From the NCBI GenBank assembly GCA_944376195.1, contig CALWBW010000004.1, positions 1-64,000 of the forward strand: DNA of 64,000 nucleotides, given 5' to 3'. The translations under genes and the position numbers were made by a program. The DNA is from an uncultured Clostridia bacterium (lineage in GTDB: Bacteria; Bacillota; Clostridia; Oscillospirales; QAMX01). This document shows, piece by piece, positions 54,836 to 63,608 of the stretch (within the stretch, counting starts at the first letter, position 1; the number at the start of each line of letters is the position of its first letter). Below the pieces are notes generated by a model. That model did no database searches, was not told the DNA's origin, and saw only the letters and a list, made by a program, of their open reading frames with translations.

Positions 54836-56431
54836 TCACGCAGTTGCCTGCAAAACAGCCTGGGCAACACGAATTCCATCTACAGCGGCAGACAGGATGC
54901 CGCCGGCATAGCCGGCCCCCTCCCCGCAGGGAAAGACGCCGCGCAGATTAGATTGCAGATCTTCACCGCGCACAATCCGTACCGGGGAGGAAGACCGGGT
55001 TTCTACGCCCGTCAAAACCGCATCCGGCAGCGCAAAACCGCGCAGCCTGGCGTCGAAGATCGGGACGGCCTCCCGCATGGCGCGCGTAGCAAACGCAGGC
55101 AACACCGACGCAAGGTCACAGAAACGCACGCCCAACGGATATGTGGGCAAAACCGAACCGGCGGCAGAAGACGGCACGCCCTGCAAAAAATCGCCCAAAA
55201 GCTGGGCAGGAGCCGTAAAATTCCGTCCGCCGGCGGCATAAGCCGCCTCTTCATAGCATTTTTGAACCGTCACGCCCGCAAGCGGATGGTCGCTGCCAAA
55301 ATCCTCGGGCGTCACGTTTACCAGCAGCGCGCTGTTGGCGTTTTCTCCGTCACGCGCAAAACGGCTCATGCCGTTTGTGACAACGCCGCCCGCTTCGCTT
55401 GCCGCGGCGACTACTTCACCTCCTGGGCACATACAAAACGTGTAGACAGAACGTCCATCCGGCAGATGGCAGGCAAGCTTATAATCCGCCGCGCCCAGCG
55501 CCGGGACAACCGGACTGCCGTACTGGGCGGTATTGATCAGGCGCTGCGGGTGCTCCACACGGACGCCAAGAGAAAAAGGCTTTTGCGTAAGCTCGGCGCC
55601 ATACCGGTAGAGCAATGTAAAAACATCGCGGGCGCTGTGGCCCGCCGCAAGGATCAGGGCATCCGTCTCAAGTTCCATGCGCGTTCCTCCGGCGTCCGCG
55701 ACCACGCCGCGCAGCGTCCCGTCCGCCAGCAAAAGGTCCGAAAGCCGCGTTTGAAACCGTACCTCGCCGCCTGCACGCTGAATTCGCGCGCGGATATTTT
55801 TAATCACGGCCGGCAACAGATCCGTTCCGATATGCGGTTTGGCCTGCCAGAGGATTTCCTCCGGCGCACCCGCCTCGGCAAACACCTCCAGCACATGCGC
55901 GCAGCGCGGATCATGAATATTCGTCGTGAGTTTTCCGTCCGAAAACGTCCCCGCTCCGCCTTCTCCAAACTGGATATTGGAATCCGGGTCCAGAATCCGG
56001 GCCGACTGAAAACGCTCAACAGCCGCCACACGCGCATCCGCGTCGCAACCGCGTTCCAGCACAACCGGCGCCGCGCCCGCCTCAGCAAGCGTCAGTGCAG
56101 CAAAAATCCCCGCCGGGCCAAACCCGCAAATCACCGGCCGTTTGGACGGCGGTGTCCGGAGCCCAGGCACCGTCAGCGGTGCAGGCGGGACATAAAGCAA
56201 GGCATCCGGGCATTTTGCGCGGCGCAGGACCGCGTTTTCGTCCCCCTTTACGGTAACTGCTACCGTCAGGACAAAGAAAAGCGCCGGTTTTTTCCGTGCA
56301 TCCACCGAACGCTTGAGCATCCGATAGCCGGTCACACGTTCCGGCGGGAGCTTCAGCCGCCGCGCGGCGGCGGCAAGAATTTCCGCAGAACCCCCGATGA
56401 CAGGGATTTTCAGGTTCCGCAATTCAATCAT
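54836..56431 (-). CDS. FAD-dependent dehydrogenase of the COG2509 type
   Basis: A 531-residue flavoprotein. Residues about 1-90 form a small N-terminal domain common to this family. The FAD dinucleotide motif is in VICGFGPAGIFAALTLAEAGA, and the C-terminal FPCGEGAGYAGGILSAAVDGI closes the fold. Homologues are uncharacterised oxidoreductases. It overlaps the next flavoprotein gene by four bases (ATGA), forming a two-gene operon. Confidence 0.88.
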   Translation of the reverse strand: MIELRNLKIPVIGGSAEILAAAARRLKLPPERVTGYRMLKRSVDARKKPALFFVLTVAVTVKGDENAVLRRAKCPDALLYVPPAPLTVPGLRTPPSKRPVICGFGPAGIFAALTLAEAGAAPVVLERGCDADARVAAVERFQSARILDPDSNIQFGEGGAGTFSDGKLTTNIHDPRCAHVLEVFAEAGAPEEILWQAKPHIGTDLLPAVIKNIRARIQRAGGEVRFQTRLSDLLLADGTLRGVVADAGGTRMELETDALILAAGHSARDVFTLLYRYGAELTQKPFSLGVRVEHPQRLINTAQYGSPVVPALGAADYKLACHLPDGRSVYTFCMCPGGEVVAAASEAGGVVTNGMSRFARDGENANSALLVNVTPEDFGSDHPLAGVTVQKCYEEAAYAAGGRNFTAPAQLLGDFLQGVPSSAAGSVLPTYPLGVRFCDLASVLPAFATRAMREAVPIFDARLRGFALPDAVLTGVETRSSSPVRIVRGEDLQSNLRGVFPCGEGAGYAGGILSAAVDGIRVAQAVLQATA

Positions 56432-57564
56432 ATCCGGCCTCCCGAAGCGCTATGCGCAGCTAAAATCCCAGAGGCAAACGCCCAATGCAGATTATATCCG
56501 CCACACGCGCCGTCAATATCCAGTGTTTCTCCTGCCGCGTACAGGGTCGGAATGCGCACAGAACGCAGGGTCGCGGAATCAAATTCCGAAAGCACCGCGC
56601 CGCCGCGCGTGACCTGCGCCTGTTTCCGATCTCCGCAACCCTTTACTTCCAGACAAAGGCCTTTCAGCGTCCGGGCGAGCCGTTCCACCCTGCCTCCCGC
56701 CGCACGACAAAGCGCCGCATTGACTCGGCTGTGGAACATTCCGGTCAAAAGTGCCTCGCCTAAGCGCGCAGGATGTGCCGCCGTTCGTTCGGCAAGTAAT
56801 TCTTCCAATTTTCCAAGCGGGATATCCGGCAAAAAATCAAGGGAAAGGAGGTCCCCCGGCTGTGCGTGCCGGGAGAGATCGAAAATAACGATTCCACTCA
56901 CGCCGTAATCGCGGAAAAGCAACTCTCCGCGCTGTGTTACGAGTGCCTGTCCGCCGCGCCGCAGTGTGACCGCACACTTGGCGCGCAGACCGGAAAGGCC
57001 CCGTATCGGCGTGGTATCGGTCGCAAGTGGGCATAAAATTGGAGAAAACGGCGTCAGGCGATGGCCGACACTTTGCAGCAGTGCCGTACCGCCGCCGGTT
57101 GTGACAATCACTGCATCACCATGCACCGTGCGTCCATCCGCCGCGCAAACCGTCCCATTCGGTAAAAGGCGCGCAGCCTCAAAACCGCACAGTATCCGCA
57201 CGCCATACTCCTCACAGGAAAGGCGCAGTACGTCGAGCACGCTGGACGCCGCGTCGCTCACCGGGTATATGCGCCCTTCCGCGTCCGCGTAAGTCAAAAG
57301 GCCCAGCGATGCAAAAAAGTTTCGAAGCGCCTCACACCCCATGCGGGAAAGTGCCGGCCTTACAAAGTCCGGAGCATTATAGGCGCGGGGCGCAACCGCC
57401 GTATTCGACAGGTTACAGCGGCCGTTTCCCGTTTGCAGAATTTTCTTTCCCACACGATCGGCGCGTTCCAGCAAAGTAACCTGCGCACCCAACCGGGCTG
57501 CGGTCACAGCGGCGGCCAGACCGGCAGCGCCGCCGCCTGCAATGACAATTTGTCGTCCTGACAT
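56428..57564 (-). CDS. BaiN/HI0933-like NAD(P)/FAD oxidoreductase
   Basis: A 378-residue flavoprotein of the HI0933/BaiN family. It has the FAD motif IVIAGGGAAGLAAAVTAARLGA, GKKILQTGNGRCNLSNT and the C-terminal AGETLDIDGACGGYNLHWAFASG. BaiN is linked to bile-acid 7-dehydroxylation in one gut bacterium, but most homologues have no known function, so bile acids should not be assumed. TACAAT about 20 bases upstream may be its -10. Confidence 0.9.
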   Translation of the reverse strand: MSGRQIVIAGGGAAGLAAAVTAARLGAQVTLLERADRVGKKILQTGNGRCNLSNTAVAPRAYNAPDFVRPALSRMGCEALRNFFASLGLLTYADAEGRIYPVSDAASSVLDVLRLSCEEYGVRILCGFEAARLLPNGTVCAADGRTVHGDAVIVTTGGGTALLQSVGHRLTPFSPILCPLATDTTPIRGLSGLRAKCAVTLRRGGQALVTQRGELLFRDYGVSGIVIFDLSRHAQPGDLLSLDFLPDIPLGKLEELLAERTAAHPARLGEALLTGMFHSRVNAALCRAAGGRVERLARTLKGLCLEVKGCGDRKQAQVTRGGAVLSEFDSATLRSVRIPTLYAAGETLDIDGACGGYNLHWAFASGILAAHSASGGRI

Positions 57565-57680
57565 ACAAAACCTCTCATCCTTCAGATAGGGTTATTGTAT
57601 CACAGCAGGCGGCGTTTCGCTACCGTTTTCCACACGACTCCTCGAATCTGCGAAAATCGACTTCCCGCGCTATGTTTCGT

Positions 57681-58151
57681 CTAATTGAGCAGTGCAATTC
57701 CCAGGTTCAGATAACCGGCAAAAGTAACCCACAAAAGATAGGGAATCAGTAGATAGCCGGCCGGACGTGAAATACGGACAAACTGCACAAGCGTAATCAA
57801 AATCAGCACCCACAACAAAACCAGCCAGGCAAAAGCAAACAGATAGGCTTCCATCCGGAAGAAAAAAATAGACCAGAAAAAATTTACGGCAAGCTGTACG
57901 CCATAAACCGTCAAAGCACTGCGAATCACCCGACGGTCTTCTCCGGATTCCAGGACGAGGCACGATGCAATTCCCATGAGCAGGAATAACAACGTCCAGA
58001 TAACCGGAAAGATCCATCCCGGCGGCGATAGCGGCGGTTTCTCCAGACTTTGAAAAGCTTCCATACTGTTCCGCGTCAGCAAAGCGGAAAGCCCGCCGAC
58101 GGCAAGTGGAATTGCGACGCAAAGTAAACGTTGTTTCCAGTTATGACTCAA
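57681..58151 (-). CDS. TspO/MBR-family membrane protein
   Basis: About 156 residues with five hydrophobic segments and the TspO features KPPLSPPGWIFPVIWTLLFLLMG, LAVNFFWSIFFF and YLLWVTFAGYLN. TspO proteins bind porphyrins or other hydrophobic ligands. A TTG start at 58151 is used because GAGG of the AAAGAGGTGA site lies 8 bases before it, while the ATGs at 58157 and 58175 overlap or precede that site. The true start needs checking. Confidence 0.9.
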   Translation of the reverse strand: MSHNWKQRLLCVAIPLAVGGLSALLTRNSMEAFQSLEKPPLSPPGWIFPVIWTLLFLLMGIASCLVLESGEDRRVIRSALTVYGVQLAVNFFWSIFFFRMEAYLFAFAWLVLLWVLILITLVQFVRISRPAGYLLIPYLLWVTFAGYLNLGIALLN

Positions 58152-58287
58152 TTTCATCACCTCTTTTCGTACCATATACGCCTTATCGCATTTTTATGCC
58201 TGTCTTCTTAAAAAACAGAAAAATTTCGGCGGTACGGCGCAGTCAAAAAAGAAGTTTTGCAATCCGCTGGGAGAATTGAAAAAAATG

Positions 58288-58296
58288 TGTTATAAT
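58288..58296 (+). promoter_or_regulatory. Extended -10 promoter of pepF
   Basis: TGTTATAAT with no good -35, 42 bases before the pepF ATG. The GTGTTATAAT string also occurs upstream of the phosphotransferase and hydrogenase operons. Confidence 0.6.
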
Positions 58297-58338
58297 ACCT
58301 GTAAATACGCAGCAGCGTTAACACACAGGAGGTGTGCC

Positions 58339-60123
58339 ATGGCACTGAAACACAGAACAGAAATGGATCCCCGGTACATGTGGGATATTTCGCATATCTT
58401 CTCTACGCGCGAGGCATGGGAAGACGCCTATCAAAAGGCGGAAGCGCTCGTTGATCGCATACCGGCCGTTGCGGGTACGCTCGGTAAATCAGCGGACAGC
58501 CTGTTGGCGGGCCTCAACACGATTACCGATGCGTCGCGCGCAGTCGAGCTGGTATATCTCTACGCATCGCTCAACAAATCCGCCGATCAGGGCGACGCGG
58601 ATGCCCAATCTTTAGAAGCACGCGCGACCACATTGTATGTCAAGCTCAGCACGGCGACGTCTTTCGTCGACCCCGAAATCCTCGCCATACCAGAAGACAC
58701 CTTGCAGAGCTATCTGGCCGATCCCAGCCTTTCTGTATACCGTCAATACCTGCGCAATACGGCGCGTTCCCGCCCTCATACGCTGGACGCGGAACGGGAG
58801 CGTATGCTTGCCATGCTGGGCGACGCGGCGCAGTCCCCGTCCAACAGCTTTGATATGTTCGAGGCGGTTGACATCACATTCCCGGATATCACGGATGAAA
58901 ACGGCAATAAAACTGCCCTTACGCATGGGACGTTCGGCGTCTTCCGTGAAAGCCCGGATCCCCGCGTCCGCCGCGAAGCGTTTGAAACCTACTTCGGCGC
59001 CTTCCGGAAATTCCAAAATACGCTGGCCGCCATGTACGCGGGATCTGTCAAATTTGACTGTTATTACGCAAACGTACGCGGATTTGACAGCGCGCTCTCC
59101 CACGCGCTCTTCGGCGGCAACGTCCCCACCACCGTCTATGACGCTCTGGTGGAAGCGATCCACGGCGGCCTTCCGATTATGCGGCGCTATCTGGACCTTC
59201 GGCGCCGCGTACTGGGGCTGGAGGAACTTCATCTTTACGACCTTTACACCCCCATGGTAGAAGGAATCGATTTTCAGATGCCCTATGAAGAAGCGCAGTC
59301 TCTGGTGAAAAAAGCCCTGGCTCCGCTCGGAAAAGATTACGCAGCCCTTTTAGACCAAGCCTTCCAGGGAAAATGGATCGACGTCTATGAAAACCACGGA
59401 AAAACAACCGGCGCCTTCTCCTGTGGGGTGTATGGCGTCCATCCGTATGTTCTTTTGAATTATACCAATACGCTCGACGACGCGTTTACCCTGGCGCATG
59501 AACTTGGGCACGCCATGCATTCCTATCTTTCCGATCAGACTCAAGATTATGTCAACCATGATTATCAGATCATGGTGGCAGAGGTCGCCTCGACTGTCAA
59601 TGAGGTGCTTTTGACCAAATATCTCCTCTCGGTCGAAACCGACCCGAAACGCCGTGCCTATATTTTGAACCATTTCCTGGAGGGGTTCCGTACCACGGTA
59701 TTCCGTCAAACGCTTTTTGCAGAGTTTGAACGCCGTGCGCACGACATGTATCAGGCAGGGCAGCCGCTGACGGCGCAGAGTCTCTCCGCCGAGTACCACG
59801 CCTTAAACGATCTCTATTATGCAGGCGCGGTCAATGACGAAATCGTCGACATCGAGTGGGCGCGCATTCCGCACTTTTATCGGGCGTTTTATGTCTACCA
59901 ATATGCGACGGGCTTCTGCAGTGCGGTGGCCATCGCCAACAACATCCTGACAACGGGCGATGCCAGCCGGTATCTGCAGTTCCTGACAACGGGCGGCAGC
60001 GATTATCCGCTCGAAGAACTCAAAATTGCGGGCGTGGACCTGACAAAACCCGACACCGTAAAAAGTGCGCTCCGTGTCTTCGCGGAAACGCTGGACGAAT
60101 TGGAAAAAGTCTTGAATTCATAA
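58339..60123 (+). CDS. pepF: Oligoendopeptidase F (M3 family)
   Basis: A 594-residue M3B zinc metallopeptidase that cuts peptides of about 7-17 residues. The zinc motif is LAHELGHAMHSYL with the second Glu in MVAEVASTVNEVLL. The N-terminal helical domain begins MDPRYMWDISHIF. The ATG at 58339 has CAGGAGG upstream; a longer frame would start inside the promoter region. It is monocistronic with its own terminator. Confidence 0.96.
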   Translation: MALKHRTEMDPRYMWDISHIFSTREAWEDAYQKAEALVDRIPAVAGTLGKSADSLLAGLNTITDASRAVELVYLYASLNKSADQGDADAQSLEARATTLYVKLSTATSFVDPEILAIPEDTLQSYLADPSLSVYRQYLRNTARSRPHTLDAERERMLAMLGDAAQSPSNSFDMFEAVDITFPDITDENGNKTALTHGTFGVFRESPDPRVRREAFETYFGAFRKFQNTLAAMYAGSVKFDCYYANVRGFDSALSHALFGGNVPTTVYDALVEAIHGGLPIMRRYLDLRRRVLGLEELHLYDLYTPMVEGIDFQMPYEEAQSLVKKALAPLGKDYAALLDQAFQGKWIDVYENHGKTTGAFSCGVYGVHPYVLLNYTNTLDDAFTLAHELGHAMHSYLSDQTQDYVNHDYQIMVAEVASTVNEVLLTKYLLSVETDPKRRAYILNHFLEGFRTTVFRQTLFAEFERRAHDMYQAGQPLTAQSLSAEYHALNDLYYAGAVNDEIVDIEWARIPHFYRAFYVYQYATGFCSAVAIANNILTTGDASRYLQFLTTGGSDYPLEELKIAGVDLTKPDTVKSALRVFAETLDELEKVLNS

Positions 60124-60128
60124 AAATG

Positions 60129-60163
60129 AGCAGGGCGGAAGAAAATTTCCGCCCTGCTTTTTT
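60129..60163 (+). terminator. Terminator after pepF
   Basis: AGCAGGGCGGAA (60129-60140) pairs with TTCCGCCCTGCT (60147-60158), then TTTTTCTCTG. Confidence 0.9.
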
Positions 60164-60248
60164 CTCTGTTTCCCATGAGGAAACTTTACGAGAGTTTCTC
60201 TGATATTTCACTTTGCATGGAATAAAAGGGCAAAAATTGCTCTTTCTA

Positions 60249-60277
60249 TTGACGAATTTCTGTGTATTCTGTATAAT
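60249..60277 (+). promoter_or_regulatory. Promoter of the serine hydrolase gene
   Basis: TTGACG (60249-60254) and TATAAT (60272-60277) with a 17-base spacer. Confidence 0.85.
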
Positions 60278-60311
60278 ATTTATAATATGAATCTGGAAAG
60301 GATGGTCTAGT

Positions 60312-61478
60312 ATGGCTGGAAGAAAAGCAATGGATGAACTGCTCTCGAATTTTGTGAAAAAAGGTCCTGCCGGATGCGGCTGTATCGTCACAAAAGACGG
60401 CGAACGGATTTATGAAAACTATTTCGGCATTGAAAATATCAACACGGGAAAGCCAATTGACGCCGATTCTATCTACCGCCTTTTTTCCATGACGAAAGTC
60501 ATTATCTGCACCGCCGCGATGAAATTGTTTGAAGAGGGCAAGTTCCTTCTGAATGACCCGATCTATGAATATTTCCCGGAGTGGCGCAATACACAGAAAG
60601 TGGTCTATCATCCGAATGGCAATTATGATATCGTCCCGGTTGAAAAACCCATTCTCGTAAAGCATGCATTCTCCATGGCTATGGGAATCGGCTACGGCGG
60701 CAATGACGCTACACATCAAAAAGCCGCGGAAGTTCGCCGCCGCCTGCGTGAGGCAAAGGGGAAATATTACACCCTTCGCGAAGACATCGCCGCCATGAGC
60801 GAAGTCCCGATTGCCTTTGAGCCGGGCACCCATTTCCTCTATGGATTCGGCCATGAGATGGTCGCGGGCTTAATCGAGGTCTGCTCCGGTATGACGGTGG
60901 GCGAATATCTGAAAAAGAATATTTTTGAGCCGCTTGGCATGACGCGCACCGGTTACCGTTTCTTTGATGATATCACCGATCATCTGGTCACGCCGTGCCG
61001 CAGAGAGCCGGATGGTTCCCTTGTCCAGGTTCCGGCGATGATGGACGAAAATATGCAGCCCGATGCCACCTATGAAGCGGGCGGCGCCGGACTTTTCTCC
61101 ACGGTGAGCGACTATTCCAAATTTGTCGTGGCGCTGGCAAACGGCGGAATTATGCCGAACGGCGAACAGCTCATCGGCCGCAAAACCATTGACTTGCTGC
61201 GCGACAATCAGTTCAATCCCGATCAATTGAAAGAACTCCGCAACTTCTATAACGCCGGTTACGGTTATGGCCTTGGCGTACGTACGATGATGGGCCGTGC
61301 GCTGGGAAACTCCAACGGCACACCCGGTGAGTTCGGTTGGACCGGCGCAATGGGCACGTATACGCTCATTGATCCGGAAGAGAATTTCACCACCACATAC
61401 ATGCATCAGATGATGCCGAATATGGAAGAATATCATCACCTGCGTGTGCGTGCCGTGGCATACGGAATGCTGCGCTAA
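60312..61478 (+). CDS. Beta-lactamase-fold serine hydrolase (class C/esterase type)
   Basis: A 388-residue cytoplasmic protein of the penicillin-binding/beta-lactamase-related family. The SxxK motif is in RLFSMTKVII, a Tyr-containing motif in LYGFGHEMV, and a WTG in the KTG-like position in FGWTGAMGTYTLI. There is no signal peptide, so it is more likely an esterase or peptidase than a true beta-lactamase. GGAAAGGA precedes the ATG, and a good promoter lies upstream. Confidence 0.88.
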   Translation: MAGRKAMDELLSNFVKKGPAGCGCIVTKDGERIYENYFGIENINTGKPIDADSIYRLFSMTKVIICTAAMKLFEEGKFLLNDPIYEYFPEWRNTQKVVYHPNGNYDIVPVEKPILVKHAFSMAMGIGYGGNDATHQKAAEVRRRLREAKGKYYTLREDIAAMSEVPIAFEPGTHFLYGFGHEMVAGLIEVCSGMTVGEYLKKNIFEPLGMTRTGYRFFDDITDHLVTPCRREPDGSLVQVPAMMDENMQPDATYEAGGAGLFSTVSDYSKFVVALANGGIMPNGEQLIGRKTIDLLRDNQFNPDQLKELRNFYNAGYGYGLGVRTMMGRALGNSNGTPGEFGWTGAMGTYTLIDPEENFTTTYMHQMMPNMEEYHHLRVRAVAYGMLR

Positions 61479-61531
61479 AAAATACAAATTGCCGCCTGGA
61501 TCCCCTTCTTCCCAGGCGGCAATGCCTTTTG

Positions 61532-61569
61532 AAAAAACGGCACGTCTTGGAAAGCAAGACGCGCCGTTT
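61532..61569 (-). terminator. Terminator of rplJL
   Basis: AAACGGCACGTCTT (61535-61548) pairs with AAGACGCGCCGTTT (61556-61569, one mismatch). The minus-strand side ends in TTTTTT. Confidence 0.85.
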
Positions 61570-61586
61570 CTGTGTAAGGCGAAAAT

Positions 61587-61967
61587 TTACTTGATCTCGA
61601 CAGAAGCGCCGGCTTCTTCGAGTTTCTTCTTGATCTCTTCGGCATCTTCCTTGGAGACAGCTTCCTTGAGGGGCTTCGGGCAGTTGTCGACGAGTTCCTT
61701 TGCTTCCTTCAGGCCAAGACCGGTAACTTCGCGGACGACCTTGATGACGTTGATCTTGTTTGCGCCAAAGCTGGTCAGGATGGCGTCAAACTCGGTCTTC
61801 TCTTCAGCAGCAGCTGCGCCACCGGCAGCCGGAGCAGCGGAAACAGCGATTGCAGCAGCTGCGGAAACGCCGAATTCCTCTTCAATAGCCTTAACGAGCT
61901 CATTCAGCTCGAGGACTGTCATAGCTTTGATCTCTTCGATAAAGTTCGTGATTTTTTCGCTAGCCAT
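61587..61967 (-). CDS. rplL: 50S ribosomal protein L7/L12
   Basis: A 126-residue stalk protein. The N-terminal dimerisation helix ([20 protein letters not shown]) is followed by an Ala-rich hinge and the factor-binding C-domain ([20 protein letters not shown]). Two dimers or more bind each L10. It follows rplJ by 33 bases, as usual. Confidence 0.98.
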   Translation of the reverse strand: MASEKITNFIEEIKAMTVLELNELVKAIEEEFGVSAAAAIAVSAAPAAGGAAAAEEKTEFDAILTSFGANKINVIKVVREVTGLGLKEAKELVDNCPKPLKEAVSKEDAEEIKKKLEEAGASVEIK

Positions 61968-62000
61968 TCGTAATTACCTCCAAATCTAGTAACGCTTTGA

Positions 62001-62534
62001 TTAAGCTTCAGCCGGGGCTTCCGCGTCGGCGGTACCCTCGGTATTCTTTTCGGCGAGTGCGTTCAGCGCAATGGCAAGGCTGCGCGGACCGTTGGTCAGG
62101 CAGTAAAGGAGCGTGGTCAACAGGCTCTCGCGAGACGGGATGCTGGCCAGTTCTTCTACTTCCGCTGCACTGATGACCTTTCCATCAACAAATCCGACTT
62201 TGATTGTAAACGCGCCGTTGGAATCCTTTGCATAATTGTAAAGGATCTTAGCAGCCGCAATCGGATCGGAAGGGCTGATGGCGATGGCCGTCGTGCCGTT
62301 TAAATGTTCGTCAATTTCAGAAAAACCAATCTGGTCGGCAGCCAGCTTCGTCAATGTATTCTTGACAACGCTGTACTCAACCCCGGCGTTTCTGAGATCT
62401 CGACGCAGTTTGGTATCGTTTGCCACGGTAATGCCCTTATAATCTACAAGGACGCCCGCGCTTGCGTTTTTCATTTTTTCGGCAAGCTGCGCCACGATCT
62501 CCTGTTTCTCCTTGAGAACTGCTGCGTTCGGCAA
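62001..62534 (-). CDS. rplJ: 50S ribosomal protein L10
   Basis: A 177-residue stalk base protein (LPNAAVLKEKQEIVAQLAEK at the start). A TTG at 62534 is chosen because AGGAGGTG lies 6 bases before it; the GTG at 62543 is part of that ribosome-binding site. The C-terminal part recruits L7/L12. Its mRNA leader carries the expected L10 control region. It is on the opposite strand from secE-nusG, unlike the usual order. Confidence 0.95.
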   Translation of the reverse strand: MPNAAVLKEKQEIVAQLAEKMKNASAGVLVDYKGITVANDTKLRRDLRNAGVEYSVVKNTLTKLAADQIGFSEIDEHLNGTTAIAISPSDPIAAAKILYNYAKDSNGAFTIKVGFVDGKVISAAEVEELASIPSRESLLTTLLYCLTNGPRSLAIALNALAEKNTEGTADAEAPAEA

Positions 62535-62773
62535 ATCAGTCACCTCCTAGTGAAATAAAAAAACCTTTTGTCCATGGGCATCCAAAGACAAAAGGGTAAA
62601 GGCAAACCTGTCAATTCATTGGGTCAGCGCCCTCCTCGGTACGGCGGCATCCAAGCCTGTTTCAGAAAAACAAAGTTTTTCCCGTACTGTCTTCGGAAAA
62701 CTCATCGCTGTATTGGGATATAAACATCCTCACACAACAAAAAGTATTATAACAGATTTTCCCCTTTTGTCAA
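62535..62773 (-). promoter_or_regulatory. Promoter and L10 leader of rplJL
   Basis: TTGACA (62768-62773) and TATAAT (62746-62751), 16 bases apart, start a leader of about 200 bases. It ends in an intrinsic-terminator hairpin (CCTTTTGTC at 62564-62572 with GACAAAAGG at 62587-62595, then T-rich 62555-62563). This is the layout of the autoregulatory L10 leader, where L10-L12 binding promotes termination. Confidence 0.8.
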
Positions 62774-62889
62774 GAATCTTTTTTTAATTCTTTTCGTTTT
62801 TTAGCTGTTTATCGAAAAGTATAGATTTTTCCCGCTTACGTTGTGTACCTATACTGGTGAACCGGGCTCTCATGCGCGCCAAACGCGGA

Positions 62890-62938
62890 ATGCTTCTTTT
62901 GTGCCCGGCGTTTTTTCAAAAAACGGCACAAAAGGCAT
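62890..62938. repeat. 49-base inverted repeat between divergent ribosomal promoters
   Basis: ATGC plus CTTTTGTGCC (62890-62905) pairs with GGCACAAAAG plus GCAT (62925-62938). The inner GTTTTTT/AAAAAAC could extend it. The rest of 62774-62977 is AT-rich with no gene. Confidence 0.55.
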
Positions 62939-62977
62939 CTCGAAATTAGAAAAAACAGAAGAATTTTAAAAAAACAC

Positions 62978-63006
62978 TTGACCTTTACTCCTCGTTATGG
63001 TATAGT
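62978..63006 (+). promoter_or_regulatory. Promoter of rpmG-secE-nusG
   Basis: TTGACC (62978-62983) and TATAGT (63001-63006) with a 17-base spacer. Confidence 0.85.
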
Positions 63007-63091
63007 AACTATACCTGTCCGGGTTCTTTTTTTATGTTCAATTTTTTGGGCCCGCTTCAGGGAGGCTAAAAATACAGGAGGTGCCGTTTTT

Positions 63092-63241
63092 ATGCGTACA
63101 AAAATCACGCTTGCGTGTTCGGAGTGCAAGCAGCGCAACTACAATACGTTCAAAAACAAGAAAAACGATCCTGATCGTCTTGAAATGAACAAGTATTGCC
63201 GCTTCTGCAGAAAGCATACGCTTCACAGAGAATCCAGATAA
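63092..63241 (+). CDS. rpmG: 50S ribosomal protein L33 (zinc-binding type)
   Basis: A 49-residue L33 with the four zinc-ligand Cys in CSEC and CRFC, the C+ form. The ATG at 63092 has CAGGAGGTG upstream; the longer frame is leader. It is the first gene of the secE-nusG operon. Confidence 0.97.
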   Translation: MRTKITLACSECKQRNYNTFKNKKNDPDRLEMNKYCRFCRKHTLHRESR

Positions 63242-63254
63242 GGGAGCTGCGTTT

Positions 63255-63566
63255 ATGTTTAAAAAGAAAATCGCACAGGCCATTGAACCGGCAGCGGAAG
63301 CGAAGCGTCCCGATAAAGAAGGAACTTCCAAGCAAAAGCGAAAGAAGTTGACTTTCCGTGATGCCATGGCTCGTGCAGGCAAGTGGTTCCGTGAGCTGAA
63401 AAGCGAATTTAAAAAGGTAGTCTGGCCAACAAAGAAGCAAATCCTGAAAAACACCGCCGTTGTGTTGGTTGTGTTGATTGTGGTTGGCGTTGTGGTCGGC
63501 CTTTTGGACTATGCGTTTGAGAAGCTCATTCTGGAACAGATTTTGAAGCTTGCAACAGGTTATTAA
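63255..63566 (+). CDS. secE: Preprotein translocase subunit SecE
   Basis: A 103-residue SecE. A Lys-rich cytoplasmic N-terminus precedes the conserved amphipathic helix (GKWFRELKSEFKKVVWPTKKQ) and one C-terminal membrane segment. It clamps SecY in the translocon. It starts 13 bases after rpmG. Confidence 0.96.
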   Translation: MFKKKIAQAIEPAAEAKRPDKEGTSKQKRKKLTFRDAMARAGKWFRELKSEFKKVVWPTKKQILKNTAVVLVVLIVVGVVVGLLDYAFEKLILEQILKLATGY

Positions 63567-63608
63567 TGGGATCTTATTCCAAAAACCGGCATGTAAGGGG
63601 GTGTCGTA

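Noticed and set aside
54746-56908. Long plus-strand frame (about 720 codons) opposite the two flavoprotein genes
   Set aside because: Rich in Arg, His and Pro with no domain, and it crosses two real genes and their junction. It is a shadow of a GC-rich coding strand.
56428-57564. Bile-acid dehydroxylation gene baiN
   Set aside because: The family name comes from one characterised member; no other bai gene is present.
60312-61478. True beta-lactamase
   Set aside because: No signal peptide, and the WTG in place of KTG fits the esterase/peptidase branch better.
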